DNA from: Clostridia bacterium
GTDB lineage: Bacteria > Bacillota > Clostridia > Oscillospirales > Acutalibacteraceae
Reading direction: 5' to 3'
Length of the DNA: 25,644 nt
Assembly (NCBI GenBank): GCA_900770255.1
Contig: CAAGJN010000061.1
Location: 1 to 25,644 of the forward strand
Shown here: positions 1 to 6,450 of the stretch, one piece after another
How the letters are laid out: each line of letters starts with the position of its first letter
How positions within the stretch are numbered: the first letter of the stretch is position 1
Notes under the pieces: model-generated
Told to the model about the DNA's origin: nothing
Databases searched by the model: none
What the model saw: only the letters and a program-made list of their open reading frames with translations
Made by a program: the position numbers and the translations under genes

Positions 1-47
1 ATCGAGTAAAAATTTGCGGATTTTTTTAAAAACTTCGTCAAAAGGAC

Positions 48-76
48 TTGCCAAAACAGCTTTCTTGTGGTATTAT
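48..76 (+). promoter_or_regulatory. Sigma-A-type promoter of tRNA-Pro
   Basis: A -35 box TTGCCA (48-53) and a -10 box TATTAT (71-76) are separated by 17 bases. The predicted start of transcription, about 83, lies just before the mature tRNA at 88. Seen by eye; no start-site data. Confidence 0.6.
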
Positions 77-87
77 TGATAAGCTTT

Positions 88-163
88 CCGGGTGTGGCGC
101 AGCTGGTAGCGCGCTTGACTGGGGGTCAAGAGGCCGTGAGTTCAAGTCTCGCCACTCGGACCA
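88..163 (+). tRNA. tRNA-Pro (anticodon GGG)
   Basis: The 7-bp acceptor stem pairs CCGGGTG (88-94) with CACTCGG (153-159), with one G-U pair. A D arm (GCGC stem), an anticodon stem CTTGA/TCAAG around loop CTGGGGG, and a T arm with TTCAAGT follow in the normal order. The anticodon GGG at loop positions 3-5 reads proline CCC/CCU codons. The discriminator is A160 and the CCA end is encoded (161-163). C1-G72 and A73 are the usual bacterial tRNA-Pro identity features. A terminator follows directly, so it is probably transcribed alone. Confidence 0.95.
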
Positions 164-175
164 GTAAAAGAAAAA

Positions 176-207
176 AGCTCGTAACCGTTGAGGTTGCGGG
201 CTTTTTT
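176..207 (+). terminator. Intrinsic terminator of tRNA-Pro
   Basis: An 11-bp stem, 176-186 against 192-202 (G-U pairs allowed), closes a 5-base loop and is followed by a run of T to 207. It lies 12 bases after the tRNA. Confidence 0.85.
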
Positions 208-265
208 CTTTTGTCTCAGGCTGCCCGACGGGCTGTAACTACTGAAGCTGACCGCCGCTTTTGCC

Positions 266-532
266 TTAAGTCAAGTGGACATGCTTTTTCACCATGTCAA
301 GAGTTGTGTGACCTAAAATCTGCTGCAAAGCGTAGATATTACCGCCGTTTTTACGGTATGAGGTAGCGAAAGTATGACGGAGTAAGTGCGGATAGATTCG
401 ATGAGTCAATAGTCCTTGACCGACTTTTTGAGCCTTGAGTCTCTTTAAAATCCGTGTAGCTCTTGGACTTTGCGGCAGGTTTGTGCCGCTTTGTTTCAGG
501 CGGTATTCTACCCTAAATGCTTTTTCGATTTT
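266..532 (-). pseudogene. Tyrosine recombinase/integrase, C-terminal remnant
   Basis: An 88-codon open stretch with no start codon encodes the C-terminal catalytic half of a phage/ICE-type tyrosine recombinase. It contains HLLRHTFAT (catalytic His and Arg, Arg at 377-379) and LQQILGHTTLDM (catalytic His at 308-310), and ends VKKHVHLT before the stop at 266-268. The position normally held by the nucleophilic Tyr (VKKYVHL-type ending) is His, codon CAT at 281-283, one transition away from TAT. The N-terminal and core-binding parts, including the first catalytic Arg, are missing; the frame closes with a stop at 533-535. Sitting about 100 bases after a tRNA gene, it fits the scar of an element that once integrated at the tRNA 3' end. 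No second copy of the tRNA 3' end (attR) was seen in the window. Confidence 0.85.
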
Positions 533-561
533 TTAAATTATCTTTTTACTTTCGAAAATAC

Positions 562-640
562 AATCAATATATTCCTCTGGGTGTTGAAAACATAATCAAT
601 ATATGGTATAATCTGACACAATATGGTGGAATCCGACGGG
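562..640 (+). repeat. Direct repeats around the hydrolase promoter
   Basis: AATCAATATAT occurs twice, at 562-572 and 594-604, 32 bases apart. The second copy fills the -35/-10 spacer of the promoter. An imperfect 20-base tandem repeat follows: ATATGGTATAATCTGACACA (601-620) and ATATGGTGGAATCCGACGGG (621-640), 14 of 20 identical. The first unit contains the -10 box. These could be operator sites; no regulator is recognisable nearby. Confidence 0.5.
584..612 (+). promoter_or_regulatory. Sigma-A-type promoter of the secreted hydrolase gene
   Basis: TTGAAA (584-589), a 17-base spacer and a perfect TATAAT (607-612) form a near-consensus promoter. The start at about 619 leaves a leader of roughly 55 bases before the ATG at 675. 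Confidence 0.75.
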
Positions 641-674
641 ATAAGGATAATACAAGACATATGGAGGTTAAATT

Positions 675-2276
675 ATGAAAAACGGAATCTTAAAAAAACT
701 GCTGTCTGTTGCGCTCGTTTTTGTCCTTTGCTTTTTGGTAATGGCTCCCGCTTCGGCGGCCGCCGCCAACGGCAAATGCGATTGCGATGAAATCCCGATT
801 ATTTATGTCAGAGGCAGAGCGAAAGTCTACCTCGATAAAAACGACCTGGACGGACCCGCCTTCGGCGAAGTGGATGATGAGGTTGTGATGGAGAAGCTCA
901 AAGGAATTCTTCCTATTTGGGCAAAAGCTCTTGTTACCAGCGATTTTTCAGAATTTAACGATTATCTCGTCGAAGCGTTCGAGGAGCTTTACGGCGGTTA
1001 CGGACTTGATGAAAACGGTGAAATTACCGATAATTCCGGCATAAGCTGGACATGGTCGGAGGACAGCCTCAGAGATGTTCATAAGGGTCTTAACTGCGAC
1101 ACTCCCGATACGTCGAACGAGTATATATACAGATATTTCTATCAGTATGACTGCCGTCTCTCGCCGTGCGAAGTCGCGGACGGACTTCATGAGTATATTG
1201 AAGCGGTTAAGAGAGTCACAGGCCATGACAAGGTAAATATTCTTGCGCGTTGTCTGGGAACCAATATTGCTTCCGCGTATTTTGCCGAGTACGGCTGGGA
1301 TGATATCAACACGGTTGTTCTCTACAATCCCATTACCAACGGTACCGCTATAAACGACAGCCTTTTCACCGGCAGAATAGTGCTTGACGCCGATTCAGTC
1401 GATTTCTTTGTCAATCAGCAGCTTGATGACGAGGATTCTCCGATCCTTTCGTTTATAAAGGCGCTTATCACTCTTTTGAACAAGACGTACGGCCTTGATA
1501 TGCTCCTCGGAATGGCAAACACTACTATTGATGAAGACATTGCCAAGGATGTAATTCCCAGAATCATGAAATTCTCGTACGGCGTTATGCCGGGATACTG
1601 GTCAATGGTTTCTCCCGAGTATTATGAGCAGGCGAAAGCATTCATATTTGAGGACGATGCAGATGAATATGCAGGTATGATCAAAAAGCTCGACGAGTGG
1701 AACTACAACGTAGCCGTCAATCTTGAGGATATGTACAAGCAAATGGAGGCTGACGGAGTTCAGGTCGATATAGTTACAAAATACGGCTATCAGCTCTATC
1801 CCGTAGTTGAAAACAGCAATCAGCAGAGCGATACGATAGTGACCGTTAAGCAGCAGAGCTTCGGCGCAAAGTCCGCGCCTATCGGAAAGACTCTCACCGA
1901 AGATTATATAGCTAAGGCAAAGGCAAAGGGCACAGATAAATACATCTCACCCGACAAGATTATTGACGCATCAAGGGGACTTTTCCCGGATACAACGTGG
2001 TATATCAAAGATATAACGCATAATGATTATCCGAACGTAATCGATCAGTTCCTGCTTCATCTTTTCCGCGACGGCGGCAGAATGAATATTTGGAGCGAGG
2101 AGGAGTATCCTCAGTATCTCGTGTATGAGGGCGAGGGTGAGAATATCAACGATCGCATTTATGCGATGGAGGACGGAAATACCGGCACGGAGCTTGTTGA
2201 GCCGAGCCTGACGGAAGCTGTTGTCAACTTCTTCGTCTCCTTCTTTAAATTGATGGTATCAATTTTTAACAAGTAA
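675..2276 (+). CDS. Secreted alpha/beta-hydrolase-like protein with Cys at the nucleophile elbow
   Basis: The 533-residue product has a clear Sec signal peptide (Lys-rich start, hydrophobic core about 9-24, likely cleavage after ASA/AAA near 28-31), so it is exported. After it comes a short strand IPIIYVRGRA (40-49), like the oxyanion strand of lipases. Then VNILARCLGTNIA (188-199) sits where lipases and esterases carry G-x-S-x-G. Here the motif is A-R-C193-L-G, so the nucleophile would be Cys, as in dienelactone hydrolases. A late DITHNDYP segment could give the catalytic His. The C-terminal 20 residues are strongly hydrophobic/amphipathic and may bind membrane. GGAGG at 663-667 lies 7 bases before the ATG. 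The substrate is unknown. The hydrolase fold is an inference from motif order, and the protein could be catalytically inactive. Confidence 0.75.
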   Translation: MKNGILKKLLSVALVFVLCFLVMAPASAAAANGKCDCDEIPIIYVRGRAKVYLDKNDLDGPAFGEVDDEVVMEKLKGILPIWAKALVTSDFSEFNDYLVEAFEELYGGYGLDENGEITDNSGISWTWSEDSLRDVHKGLNCDTPDTSNEYIYRYFYQYDCRLSPCEVADGLHEYIEAVKRVTGHDKVNILARCLGTNIASAYFAEYGWDDINTVVLYNPITNGTAINDSLFTGRIVLDADSVDFFVNQQLDDEDSPILSFIKALITLLNKTYGLDMLLGMANTTIDEDIAKDVIPRIMKFSYGVMPGYWSMVSPEYYEQAKAFIFEDDADEYAGMIKKLDEWNYNVAVNLEDMYKQMEADGVQVDIVTKYGYQLYPVVENSNQQSDTIVTVKQQSFGAKSAPIGKTLTEDYIAKAKAKGTDKYISPDKIIDASRGLFPDTTWYIKDITHNDYPNVIDQFLLHLFRDGGRMNIWSEEEYPQYLVYEGEGENINDRIYAMEDGNTGTELVEPSLTEAVVNFFVSFFKLMVSIFNK

Positions 2277-2321
2277 GCATATAGCAGGGGACGGGCAACC
2301 GTCCCCTGCTCCTTTATATGC
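2277..2321 (+). terminator. Terminator hairpin after the hydrolase gene
   Basis: A perfect 12-bp GC-rich stem (2283-2294 with 2299-2310) is closed by a GCAA tetraloop. An outer GCATAT/ATATGC pair (2277-2282, 2316-2321) could extend it. The T run is weak, so termination may be partial. Confidence 0.65.
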
Positions 2322-2513
2322 CGTAAAAACGCAATTCGGATTTTTAAATCTTTGCGGAGCGAAAAGTCATAAACGATCTGTTGCTTCATAGTGACTGCGC
2401 CTTCTTTAAAACCGAAACCGCCAATTCAGTAAAAGTGCCGGCGCGGAAAGATGGATGTCTGTTCCGTGAAAACACGGCCATGCTGCGTTAAAAGAAATAT
2501 TTTACGAAGGATG
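2322..2513. other. Gene-poor stretch, possible structured small RNA
   Basis: No convincing gene was found. A perfect hairpin CCGTG-AAAA-CACGG lies at 2464-2477, and a strong terminator follows at 2514-2547 that has no gene of its own. The stretch could be a small RNA or a long 3' tail of the hydrolase transcript. On the minus strand two short frames overlap as ATGA-type: 31 codons ending near 2387, and a 76-codon frame starting at 2389. Neither has a Shine-Dalgarno sequence, and both are thought to be chance. No known riboswitch core was recognised. Confidence 0.35.
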
Positions 2514-2547
2514 ATAACCTTGATGCCTTTCGTCAAGGTTATTTTTT
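2514..2547 (+). terminator. Orphan intrinsic terminator
   Basis: A perfect 10-bp stem ATAACCTTGA (2514-2523) / TCAAGGTTAT (2533-2542) with a 9-base loop runs into six T residues (2542-2547). It points along the plus strand but lies about 240 bases after the last gene, which already has its own hairpin. Confidence 0.8.
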
Positions 2548-2555
2548 ATTTTGTC

Positions 2556-2585
2556 TTTACTTTTGCCCGCTGCGCATGCTAAAAT
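2556..2585 (+). promoter_or_regulatory. Probable extended -10 promoter of the GH130 gene
   Basis: TAAAAT (2580-2585) is preceded by TGC, forming an extended -10. TTTACT (2556-2561) lies 18 bases upstream as a weak -35. It sits between the orphan terminator and the gene start at 2611. Confidence 0.45.
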
Positions 2586-2610
2586 TAGCCCGGTGAAAGG
2601 AGAGTTCATA

Positions 2611-3561
2611 ATGGCAAGGATAATCGGCAGGAGCATAACCAACATTCCGTGGGAGGATAAGCCTGCGGGCTTTGAATATCCCGTGTGGCGCTACAGCGGC
2701 AATCCCGTTATCACGCGCGACAATCTGCACATGGCAAACAGCATTTTCAATTCGGCGGTCGTGCCCTTCGGGGACAGCTTTGCCGGCGTTTTCAGGGCGG
2801 ATATCCGCTCGCGAGCGCAGAAGCTTGTCGTCGGCTTTAGCGATGACGCGATAAACTGGAAGCTTGAACCCGATTATATTTTTGACGGCTATGATCCCCG
2901 CCTGTGCGAGCTCGAGGGCAAATACTATCTTTCCTGGGTAAATCTGACTCCCCACGGCACGACTATCGGTATAGCATATACCGAGGACTTCAGGTCGTGG
3001 ACTCAGCTCGAGGACGCCTGCTATCCCGTTGCGCGAAACGGCGTTCTTTTTCCTCGGAAAATAAACGGCGAATATTTTCTGCTCATCCGCCCGTGCGACA
3101 GGGGACATACCCCTTACGGCGACATATTTCTCAGCCGCTCAAAGGATCTGACTTATTGGGGCAAGCACCGTTTCGTGATGGACCCCGTTGAGAACTGGGA
3201 GGCTACAAAGGTCGGCGCGGGTCCTACGCCCATAGAGATTGACGAGGGCTGGCTGATGTTCTATCACGGCGTGCTCACAAGCTGTAACGGATTTACCTAC
3301 AGCATGGGCGCAGCTATCCTTGACAGAGATGAGCCCTGGAAGGTGCTCCACCGAGCAGACAGTTTCCTGCTCGCGCCGCACGAGACGTATGAGTGCGTCG
3401 GCGATGTGCCAAACGTCGTGTTTCCGTGCGCCGCCCTCTCGGATGCGCAGACAGGCAGAATAGCGATTTACTACGGCGCAGCTGACACCTCCGTCGCGCT
3501 CGCGTTCACGACCGTTGACGAGACGGTAAAATATATCAGGGAAAACGATCTTGCAAAATAA
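2611..3561 (+). CDS. Glycoside hydrolase family 130 mannoside phosphorylase
   Basis: GH130 enzymes split beta-mannosides (mannobiose, mannooligosaccharides or mannosyl-glucose) with phosphate to release alpha-mannose 1-phosphate, in the cytoplasm. The 316-residue protein is a single five-bladed propeller of normal length for the GH130_2 type. Family motifs are in order: YDPRL at 94-98 with the likely general-acid Asp95, LFPRKINGEYFLLIRP, the phosphate-site run GAGPTPIEIDEGWLMFYHGV, and GDVPNVVFP near the C-terminus. The ATG at 2611 is chosen because AAAGGAG (2596-2602) lies 8 bases upstream; a longer frame from 2551 would begin upstream of the promoter. The exact substrate cannot be set from sequence, and no sugar transporter is adjacent. 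It stands alone, with a terminator on each side. Confidence 0.9.
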   Translation: MARIIGRSITNIPWEDKPAGFEYPVWRYSGNPVITRDNLHMANSIFNSAVVPFGDSFAGVFRADIRSRAQKLVVGFSDDAINWKLEPDYIFDGYDPRLCELEGKYYLSWVNLTPHGTTIGIAYTEDFRSWTQLEDACYPVARNGVLFPRKINGEYFLLIRPCDRGHTPYGDIFLSRSKDLTYWGKHRFVMDPVENWEATKVGAGPTPIEIDEGWLMFYHGVLTSCNGFTYSMGAAILDRDEPWKVLHRADSFLLAPHETYECVGDVPNVVFPCAALSDAQTGRIAIYYGAADTSVALAFTTVDETVKYIRENDLAK

Positions 3562-3565
3562 TTTA

Positions 3566-3599
3566 AGCCGTGAAGCTTTTTAGAGCTTCACGGCTTTTT
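3566..3599 (+). terminator. Terminator between convergent GH130 and sigK genes
   Basis: A perfect 12-bp stem AGCCGTGAAGCT (3566-3577) / AGCTTCACGGCT (3584-3595) is followed by TTTTT to 3599. The stop codon of the minus-strand sigK gene (3588-3590) lies inside the hairpin. The hairpin may act in both directions, with a weaker T run on the minus strand. Confidence 0.85.
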
Positions 3600-4277
3600 C
3601 ATTCCCTTATGCAGCCGCTCAAGCGCGCGTTTTTCAATGCGGCTGACATATGATCTTGATATTCCGAGCAGCGCTGCTATTTCGCGCTGAGTCAGCGGCT
3701 CGCTGCCGTCAAGGCCGTAGCGCATGATGATTATAGCTTTTTCGCGCTGATCCGGTATGTTTTCGACGAGTCCGCGCAGCTTGTCGCTTTTTATCTTCAG
3801 ATCGAGATCATCCGCGATGCTGTCGGGTGTGCAGATGATGTCCATGAGAGTCAGCGGATTTCCCTCGCTGTCGCTGTCTATCGGCTCCTCGAGCGACACG
3901 TCATGCGAGCTTTTTTTCAGTGATCTAAAGTGCATGAGTATCTCGTTTTCCACGCACTTTGCGGCGTATGTTGCAAGCCGGGTGCCCTTGTCGGGCTTGA
4001 ACGAGTCGATAGCCTTTATCAGCCCGACCGTGCCTATCGATATCAGATCGTCCTGATCCGCGTATGCGGCGTAGTATTTTTTGACTATGTGCGCCACAAG
4101 CCGCAGGTTATGTTCAATGAGCTTGCTGCGTGCATTTTTGTCGCCCGCGTGCATCTTTCGCAGAGCCTCGCGCTCTTCGGCGGCGCTCAGAGGCGGGGCA
4201 AACGAGCCCGACTGGCTCAGATGCAGAATAAAAAACAAAAAATCGTCGGATATCAGCGAGAAAAGCCATCCGAACAT
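3588..4277 (-). CDS. sigK: RNA polymerase sporulation sigma factor, sigma-K type
   Basis: This 229-residue sigma-70 family factor directs late mother-cell gene expression during sporulation. The first 25 or so residues (MFGWLFSLISDDFLFFILHL) are hydrophobic and match the membrane pro-sequence that SpoIVFB removes from pro-sigma-K. Region 2 follows, with NLRLVAHIVKKYY, DDLISIGTVGLIKAIDSF and GTRLATYAAKCVENEILMHFR. Region 4 ends in REIAALLGISRSYVSRIEKRALERL, the helix-turn-helix signature of SigK/SigE factors. The gene is uninterrupted, with no skin-type element. The ATG has a GGGGG-rich site just upstream (minus strand, near 4284-4290). A CATATAAAT stretch at 4297-4305 resembles a sigma-E-type -10, but no matching -35 is clear. 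Confidence 0.92.
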   Translation of the reverse strand: MFGWLFSLISDDFLFFILHLSQSGSFAPPLSAAEEREALRKMHAGDKNARSKLIEHNLRLVAHIVKKYYAAYADQDDLISIGTVGLIKAIDSFKPDKGTRLATYAAKCVENEILMHFRSLKKSSHDVSLEEPIDSDSEGNPLTLMDIICTPDSIADDLDLKIKSDKLRGLVENIPDQREKAIIIMRYGLDGSEPLTQREIAALLGISRSYVSRIEKRALERLHKGMKKP

Positions 4278-4351
4278 ATCAGCACCCCCCTGCAGTATTT
4301 ATATGCCGGACGGGTTCGGCGCTTGCAAGTCCTCTTTTTTTATGATTTCAC

Positions 4352-4380
4352 TTGAAACTTCGGTGCGGCTATAATATAAT
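4352..4380 (+). promoter_or_regulatory. Promoter of the isomerase/DivIVA-like pair
   Basis: TTGAAA (4352-4357), a 17-base spacer and TATAAT (4375-4380) form a strong promoter. A second overlapping TATAAT at 4370-4375 has only a 12-base spacer. The start of transcription is expected at about 4387. Confidence 0.75.
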
Positions 4381-4413
4381 AAACCGTAGAAAAATGGTAA
4401 CGGAGGCATGTTC

Positions 4414-5193
4414 ATGTCGGACATAAGACTCGGCGCTCAGCTCTATACTCTGCGCAACTATATACAGAACTATGAGGATGCGGAAAAAACTTTCGCTTAT
4501 CTTGATTCCATAGGCATCAATACGATCCAGATCTCCGGCATAGGCCCGATCGAGCCTGAGAAGGTTGCGTATCTTGTTGATAAATATAATATGGATGTCT
4601 GCGTGACGCACACCTCGTTTGACCGTATGCTGAGCGATACTGAGACGGTGGTCAGGGAGCATAGAATGATCCGCTGTGATACGCTCGGCGTCGGCTGCAT
4701 GCCGAAACAGTATCAAGACAGCGCCGAGGGAATCCGCGAGTTCATTAAAATAACCGGTGAGCTCGGCCGCAGGCTGCGCGATATGGGAATGCACTTTGCA
4801 TATCATAACCACGCTTTCGAGTTTAAGAAGCTCGGCGGCAGACGTGTTATCGATATGCTCATTGAAGATACCGATCCGGAGCTCTTCGGCTTTATCATGG
4901 ACACCTATTGGGTGCAGTACGGCGGGGGAGACCCGGCTGACTATATAAGAAGGCTTGAAGGAAGGATGAAGGTCTGCCACTTCAAGGATTACAAGATCGG
5001 CGAAGACAGTAAGCCGACCTTTGCCGAGGTTGGAGAGGGAAATCTCGATCTCGACGCATGCTACCGTGCGTGCAGGGATACCGGTGTCGGATATATCGTT
5101 ATCGAGCAGGATACCTGCGAGCGAGATCCGCGCGAGTCAATGGCGATAAGCTACCGCAATCTTAATGATATTGCGGCGAGGAACGAGAGATAA
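4414..5193 (+). CDS. Sugar phosphate isomerase/epimerase-like TIM barrel
   Basis: The 259-residue protein belongs to the xylose-isomerase-like/AP-endonuclease-2 superfamily of metal-dependent TIM barrels, cytoplasmic enzymes that isomerise or epimerise sugars and inositols. The start region LGAQLYTLRNY is typical. Probable metal ligands lie in YHNHAFEF (130-137), IMDTYW (Asp163), VCHFKDYK (His189) and AEVGEGNLD (Glu208). The start at 4414 is preferred because GGAGG (4402-4406) lies 7 bases away; an in-frame ATG at 4408 is only one base from it. It shares a promoter with the coiled-coil gene 18 bases downstream. The substrate cannot be named. Confidence 0.85.
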   Translation: MSDIRLGAQLYTLRNYIQNYEDAEKTFAYLDSIGINTIQISGIGPIEPEKVAYLVDKYNMDVCVTHTSFDRMLSDTETVVREHRMIRCDTLGVGCMPKQYQDSAEGIREFIKITGELGRRLRDMGMHFAYHNHAFEFKKLGGRRVIDMLIEDTDPELFGFIMDTYWVQYGGGDPADYIRRLEGRMKVCHFKDYKIGEDSKPTFAEVGEGNLDLDACYRACRDTGVGYIVIEQDTCERDPRESMAISYRNLNDIAARNER

Positions 5194-5211
5194 GATTCAG
5201 GAGGAATCGAT

Positions 5212-5784
5212 GTGGAAGGAAAGATAAAGCTTCCCGTAGCTGAGAACGGGTACGATATCGAGGCGACCGACGCTTATATTTCAATGCTGCAGGAGGAATA
5301 CAATAAAATATACGAGTGGGGCTCGTCGCTTGAAAAGCGTCTGAAAGCGCTTGAGAGCGGCGCGGCGGAGTCTGAAGAGGTTGAATCCCTCAAGGCTCAG
5401 AACCGCAGCCTTTATAACAACTGCGTGGCGTTCGCCAAGCATATAAAGCGCCTTGAAAAGCTCAGGGACGAGCAGGGCAGATACATAGTTGACGAGCTCA
5501 ACGCCGCTGAGGGAAAGAAAAAGGCGCTCGAAAAGGATATAGCGGATCTTGAGAGCAGAAAGAGCCTGCTCGAGGTCAGCAACGAATCCGCGCGCGGTCA
5601 GGCCGACGCGATAATCACCGCGGCGCGTACACAGGCGCAAAAGGCAATTGAAGAGGCGGGCGAGCAGGCTTCGCAGATAGTCGCCGACGCGAAGAAAGAA
5701 GCCGAGTCTATTCTGCACGAGCGTATCAGCCGCATGTCGGCAATCTGCGCCCAGCTCAACGATATCCTCGACAAGCAGCAGTAA
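5212..5784 (+). CDS. DivIVA-like coiled-coil protein
   Basis: This 190-residue acidic protein is largely coiled coil from about residue 22 to the end (long runs of Glu/Lys/Ala/Leu heptads, one gap near 60-70). The N-terminus, GYDIEATDAYISMLQEEYNKIYEW, resembles the membrane-curvature-binding start of DivIVA/GpsB proteins, which mark division sites and poles, but is not a close match. The start is GTG at 5212, 7 bases after AGGAGG (5199-5204). The ATG at 5210 overlaps it out of frame and stops after five codons. It follows the isomerase gene and ends before a terminator. The role in this organism is inferred; the Ala-rich repeat could also suit an ATP-synthase-stalk-like protein. Confidence 0.75.
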   Translation: MEGKIKLPVAENGYDIEATDAYISMLQEEYNKIYEWGSSLEKRLKALESGAAESEEVESLKAQNRSLYNNCVAFAKHIKRLEKLRDEQGRYIVDELNAAEGKKKALEKDIADLESRKSLLEVSNESARGQADAIITAARTQAQKAIEEAGEQASQIVADAKKEAESILHERISRMSAICAQLNDILDKQQ

Positions 5785-5808
5785 TTATTCGTAATATATA
5801 ATAAATTA

Positions 5809-5844
5809 AGCTCTCTGTCCCGCATCGGCGGCAGAGAGCTTTTT
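5809..5844 (+). terminator. Terminator after the DivIVA-like gene
   Basis: AGCTCTCTG (5809-5817) pairs with CAGAGAGCT (5832-5840), followed by TTTTT to 5844. It separates this gene from the convergent minus-strand BofC-like gene. Confidence 0.8.
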
Positions 5845-5869
5845 GTTTGAATGTTTGTGCGGGATTTAA

Positions 5870-6154
5870 CTATCCGGTATAGTCCTCGATCAGGCTCTGA
5901 AGTTCTTCGTCGCTCTTGACCGTTATACCTTTCGAGATCCGTTCGCACTCGCTTTCCGGCAGGGAGGAAGTGAACACCTCAAAGACTTCCTCGGGCTCGT
6001 CCTCGCCGTATCTGAATACCGCGACGCGCCCCTGATAGTCGCGTATAATATATTTGTCAGGTGTGGCGGTTTTTTCTATGACGAATGAGGTTGTCAGAAA
6101 CGCCGCTGCGCATAAGGCCAGCGCAAGGGTGAGACTCTTTATCGTTGTTTTCAT
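5870..6154 (-). CDS. Small exported BofC-like domain protein
   Basis: The 94-residue product starts with a basic residue and a hydrophobic stretch (about 7-24), a signal peptide or single anchor. The exported part contains YIIRDYQGRVAVFRYG, FTSSLPESECERISKGI and ELQSLIEDYTG. This is the arrangement of the BofC C-terminal domain; BofC in Bacillus inhibits the SpoIVB signal that leads to sigma-K activation. Only this one domain is present, and relatives in Clostridia are mostly uncharacterised. The ATG at 6152-6154 is chosen because AAAGGAGG lies 9 bases upstream; the longer frame from 6193 would include that site. A possible minus-strand -10 TATAAT lies at 6221-6226 with a poor -35. Confidence 0.65.
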   Translation of the reverse strand: MKTTIKSLTLALALCAAAFLTTSFVIEKTATPDKYIIRDYQGRVAVFRYGEDEPEEVFEVFTSSLPESECERISKGITVKSDEELQSLIEDYTG

Positions 6155-6251
6155 TATTATGAACCTCCTTTGATCCTTTTGAGGCTTTTTCATCGTTAAT
6201 TCTTGCCTCGTTTGCGGGTTATTATACCTCTTATACTGTTTTGATTTTACA

Positions 6252-6274
6252 AATTAGTGTTAATTAGTGTTAAT
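6252..6274 (+). repeat. Tandem 10-base repeat upstream of the PBP promoter
   Basis: AATTAGTGTT occurs twice head to tail (6252-6261, 6262-6271), and AATT begins a third copy. It lies 10 bases before the -35 box at 6284, in the divergent region between the BofC-like and PBP genes. It may be a regulator site or simple slippage. Confidence 0.5.
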
Positions 6275-6283
6275 TTTTGGATT

Positions 6284-6312
6284 TTGACTAAACATTCTTT
6301 AAAAAGTATGCT
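6284..6312 (+). promoter_or_regulatory. Probable promoter of the class A PBP gene
   Basis: TTGACT (6284-6289), 17 bases, then TATGCT (6307-6312). The leader of about 130 bases contains an imperfect stem CGGCGAAAACGG/CCGTTCGCCG (about 6382-6415) with no T run. Confidence 0.55.
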
Positions 6313-6450
6313 ATACTTAGTAGAATGGTATTGTTGCGCTGCGCTCGATAAGTCGCAGATATACTCAGCGTTTCAAGCTTTGACGGCGAAAACGGTCGGA
6401 ATCAGCCGTTCGCCGAACGGGTGCAGCACTAATGTGAAGGAGGCGCGCGG

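Noticed and set aside
67..366. 99-codon plus-strand frame at the left end
   Set aside because: It runs through the tRNA-Pro gene and its terminator and is antisense to the integrase remnant.
2322..2547. T-box or riboswitch leader of the GH130 gene
   Set aside because: No T-box AGGGTGG-type or known aptamer core was found, and a separate promoter appears to lie after the terminator.
2551..2610. Upstream start for the GH130 gene adding 20 residues
   Set aside because: It would begin upstream of the -10 box and lacks a ribosome binding site; the extension is not part of the GH130 fold.
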